This document shows positions 5,822-5,829 of a stretch of DNA of 5,829 nucleotides, in pieces (positions within the stretch are counted from its first letter, which is position 1; each line of letters starts with the position of its first letter). The DNA lies in contig CALGNW010000079.1 of NCBI GenBank assembly GCA_937958345.1, forward strand, positions 1 to 5,829. The letters are read 5' to 3'. Under the pieces are notes generated by a model. The model did no database searches, had not been told where the DNA came from, and saw nothing but the letters and a program-made list of their open reading frames with translations. The DNA comes from an uncultured Neomegalonema sp. (GTDB lineage: Bacteria; Pseudomonadota; Alphaproteobacteria; Rhodobacterales; Rhodobacteraceae). The position numbers were made by a program, and so were the translations under genes.

Positions 5822-5829
5822 TGGTGGAG

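Larger units (their letters stand above)
5590..5829 (-). ncRNA. ssrA: Two-piece (circularly permuted) tmRNA, partial at right edge
   Basis: tmRNA rescues stalled ribosomes by acting as an alanyl-tRNA and then as a short mRNA adding a degradation tag. Here the gene is permuted as in Alphaproteobacteria: the acceptor piece comes first and lies mostly outside the window. Only its final CTCC-A-CCA (5829-5822) is visible. After an excised spacer the coding piece begins with GGGGTCG at 5796. GGGG and CTCC pair to give an acceptor stem with the G3-U70 wobble that marks alanine identity. The D-arm-like segment GGATCGACGG follows, then a CGGC...GCCG stem (5749-5734), the tag reading frame (5711-5673), a CAGT/ACTG stem right after the stop (5671-5657), and the terminal GCAA-loop hairpin. 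The coding piece is about 207 nt. The 3' boundary near 5590 is estimated. sspB is the next gene downstream. Confidence 0.92.

Noticed and set aside
5822..5829. CTCCACCA at the right edge as an ordinary tRNA 3' end
   Set aside because: The GGGGTCG, D-arm-like segment and ANDN...VAA tag directly downstream show it is the acceptor end of a permuted tmRNA.
1..5829. Mobile element, CRISPR array, toxin-antitoxin or defence system
   Set aside because: No transposase or integrase, no regularly spaced repeats, and no toxin or nuclease motifs were seen. All sizeable stretches are accounted for by core or common genes.

Overview
The window looks like chromosomal DNA from an alphaproteobacterium, most likely of the Rhodobacterales/Rhodobacteraceae type. 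Three things point there: a circularly permuted two-piece tmRNA gene at the right edge, an alpha-type SspB adaptor next to it, and a DUF4169 protein and a 4HBT_2-like thioesterase of kinds I associate with Rhodobacteraceae. Genus and species cannot be told from the sequence alone.

Layout from left to right. Positions 1-1064 (minus) hold the N-terminal 354 codons of the replicative DNA polymerase III alpha subunit (dnaE), which runs off the left edge. Its start is an unusual TTG behind a strong Shine-Dalgarno. Immediately upstream, 1094-2215 (minus), is a complete FAD-dependent amine/amino-acid dehydrogenase of the DauA/DAO family, probably in the same transcript as dnaE. A short divergent promoter region (2216-2300) separates it from a plus-strand hotdog-fold thioesterase (2301-2840). 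The thioesterase is tail to tail, with overlapping stop codons, with a minus-strand unit: fumC (3456-4847), a GNAT acetyltransferase (3016-3459) and a DUF4169 protein (2837-3019). The latter two junctions are four-base start/stop overlaps (ATGA and TTGA). Upstream of fumC on the same strand are sspB (4980-5480) and the ssrA coding piece (about 5590-5796). The last eight bases of the window are the CCA end of the ssrA acceptor piece, separated from the coding piece by a 25-nt excised segment.

Functional reading: the right third is a trans-translation and proteolysis block. The tmRNA encodes the tag ANDNSAPVAVAA, and the neighbouring gene encodes the adaptor that hands tagged proteins to ClpXP. 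The middle is TCA-cycle fumarase plus two coupled small genes. The left is replication plus amino-acid oxidation. I see no mobile elements, CRISPR arrays or phage genes. Nothing in the window looks like a wholly new system. The most notable points are the ssrA-sspB pairing, the permuted tmRNA, the compact shared stop-codon hairpin, and the oxidoreductase directly ahead of dnaE.
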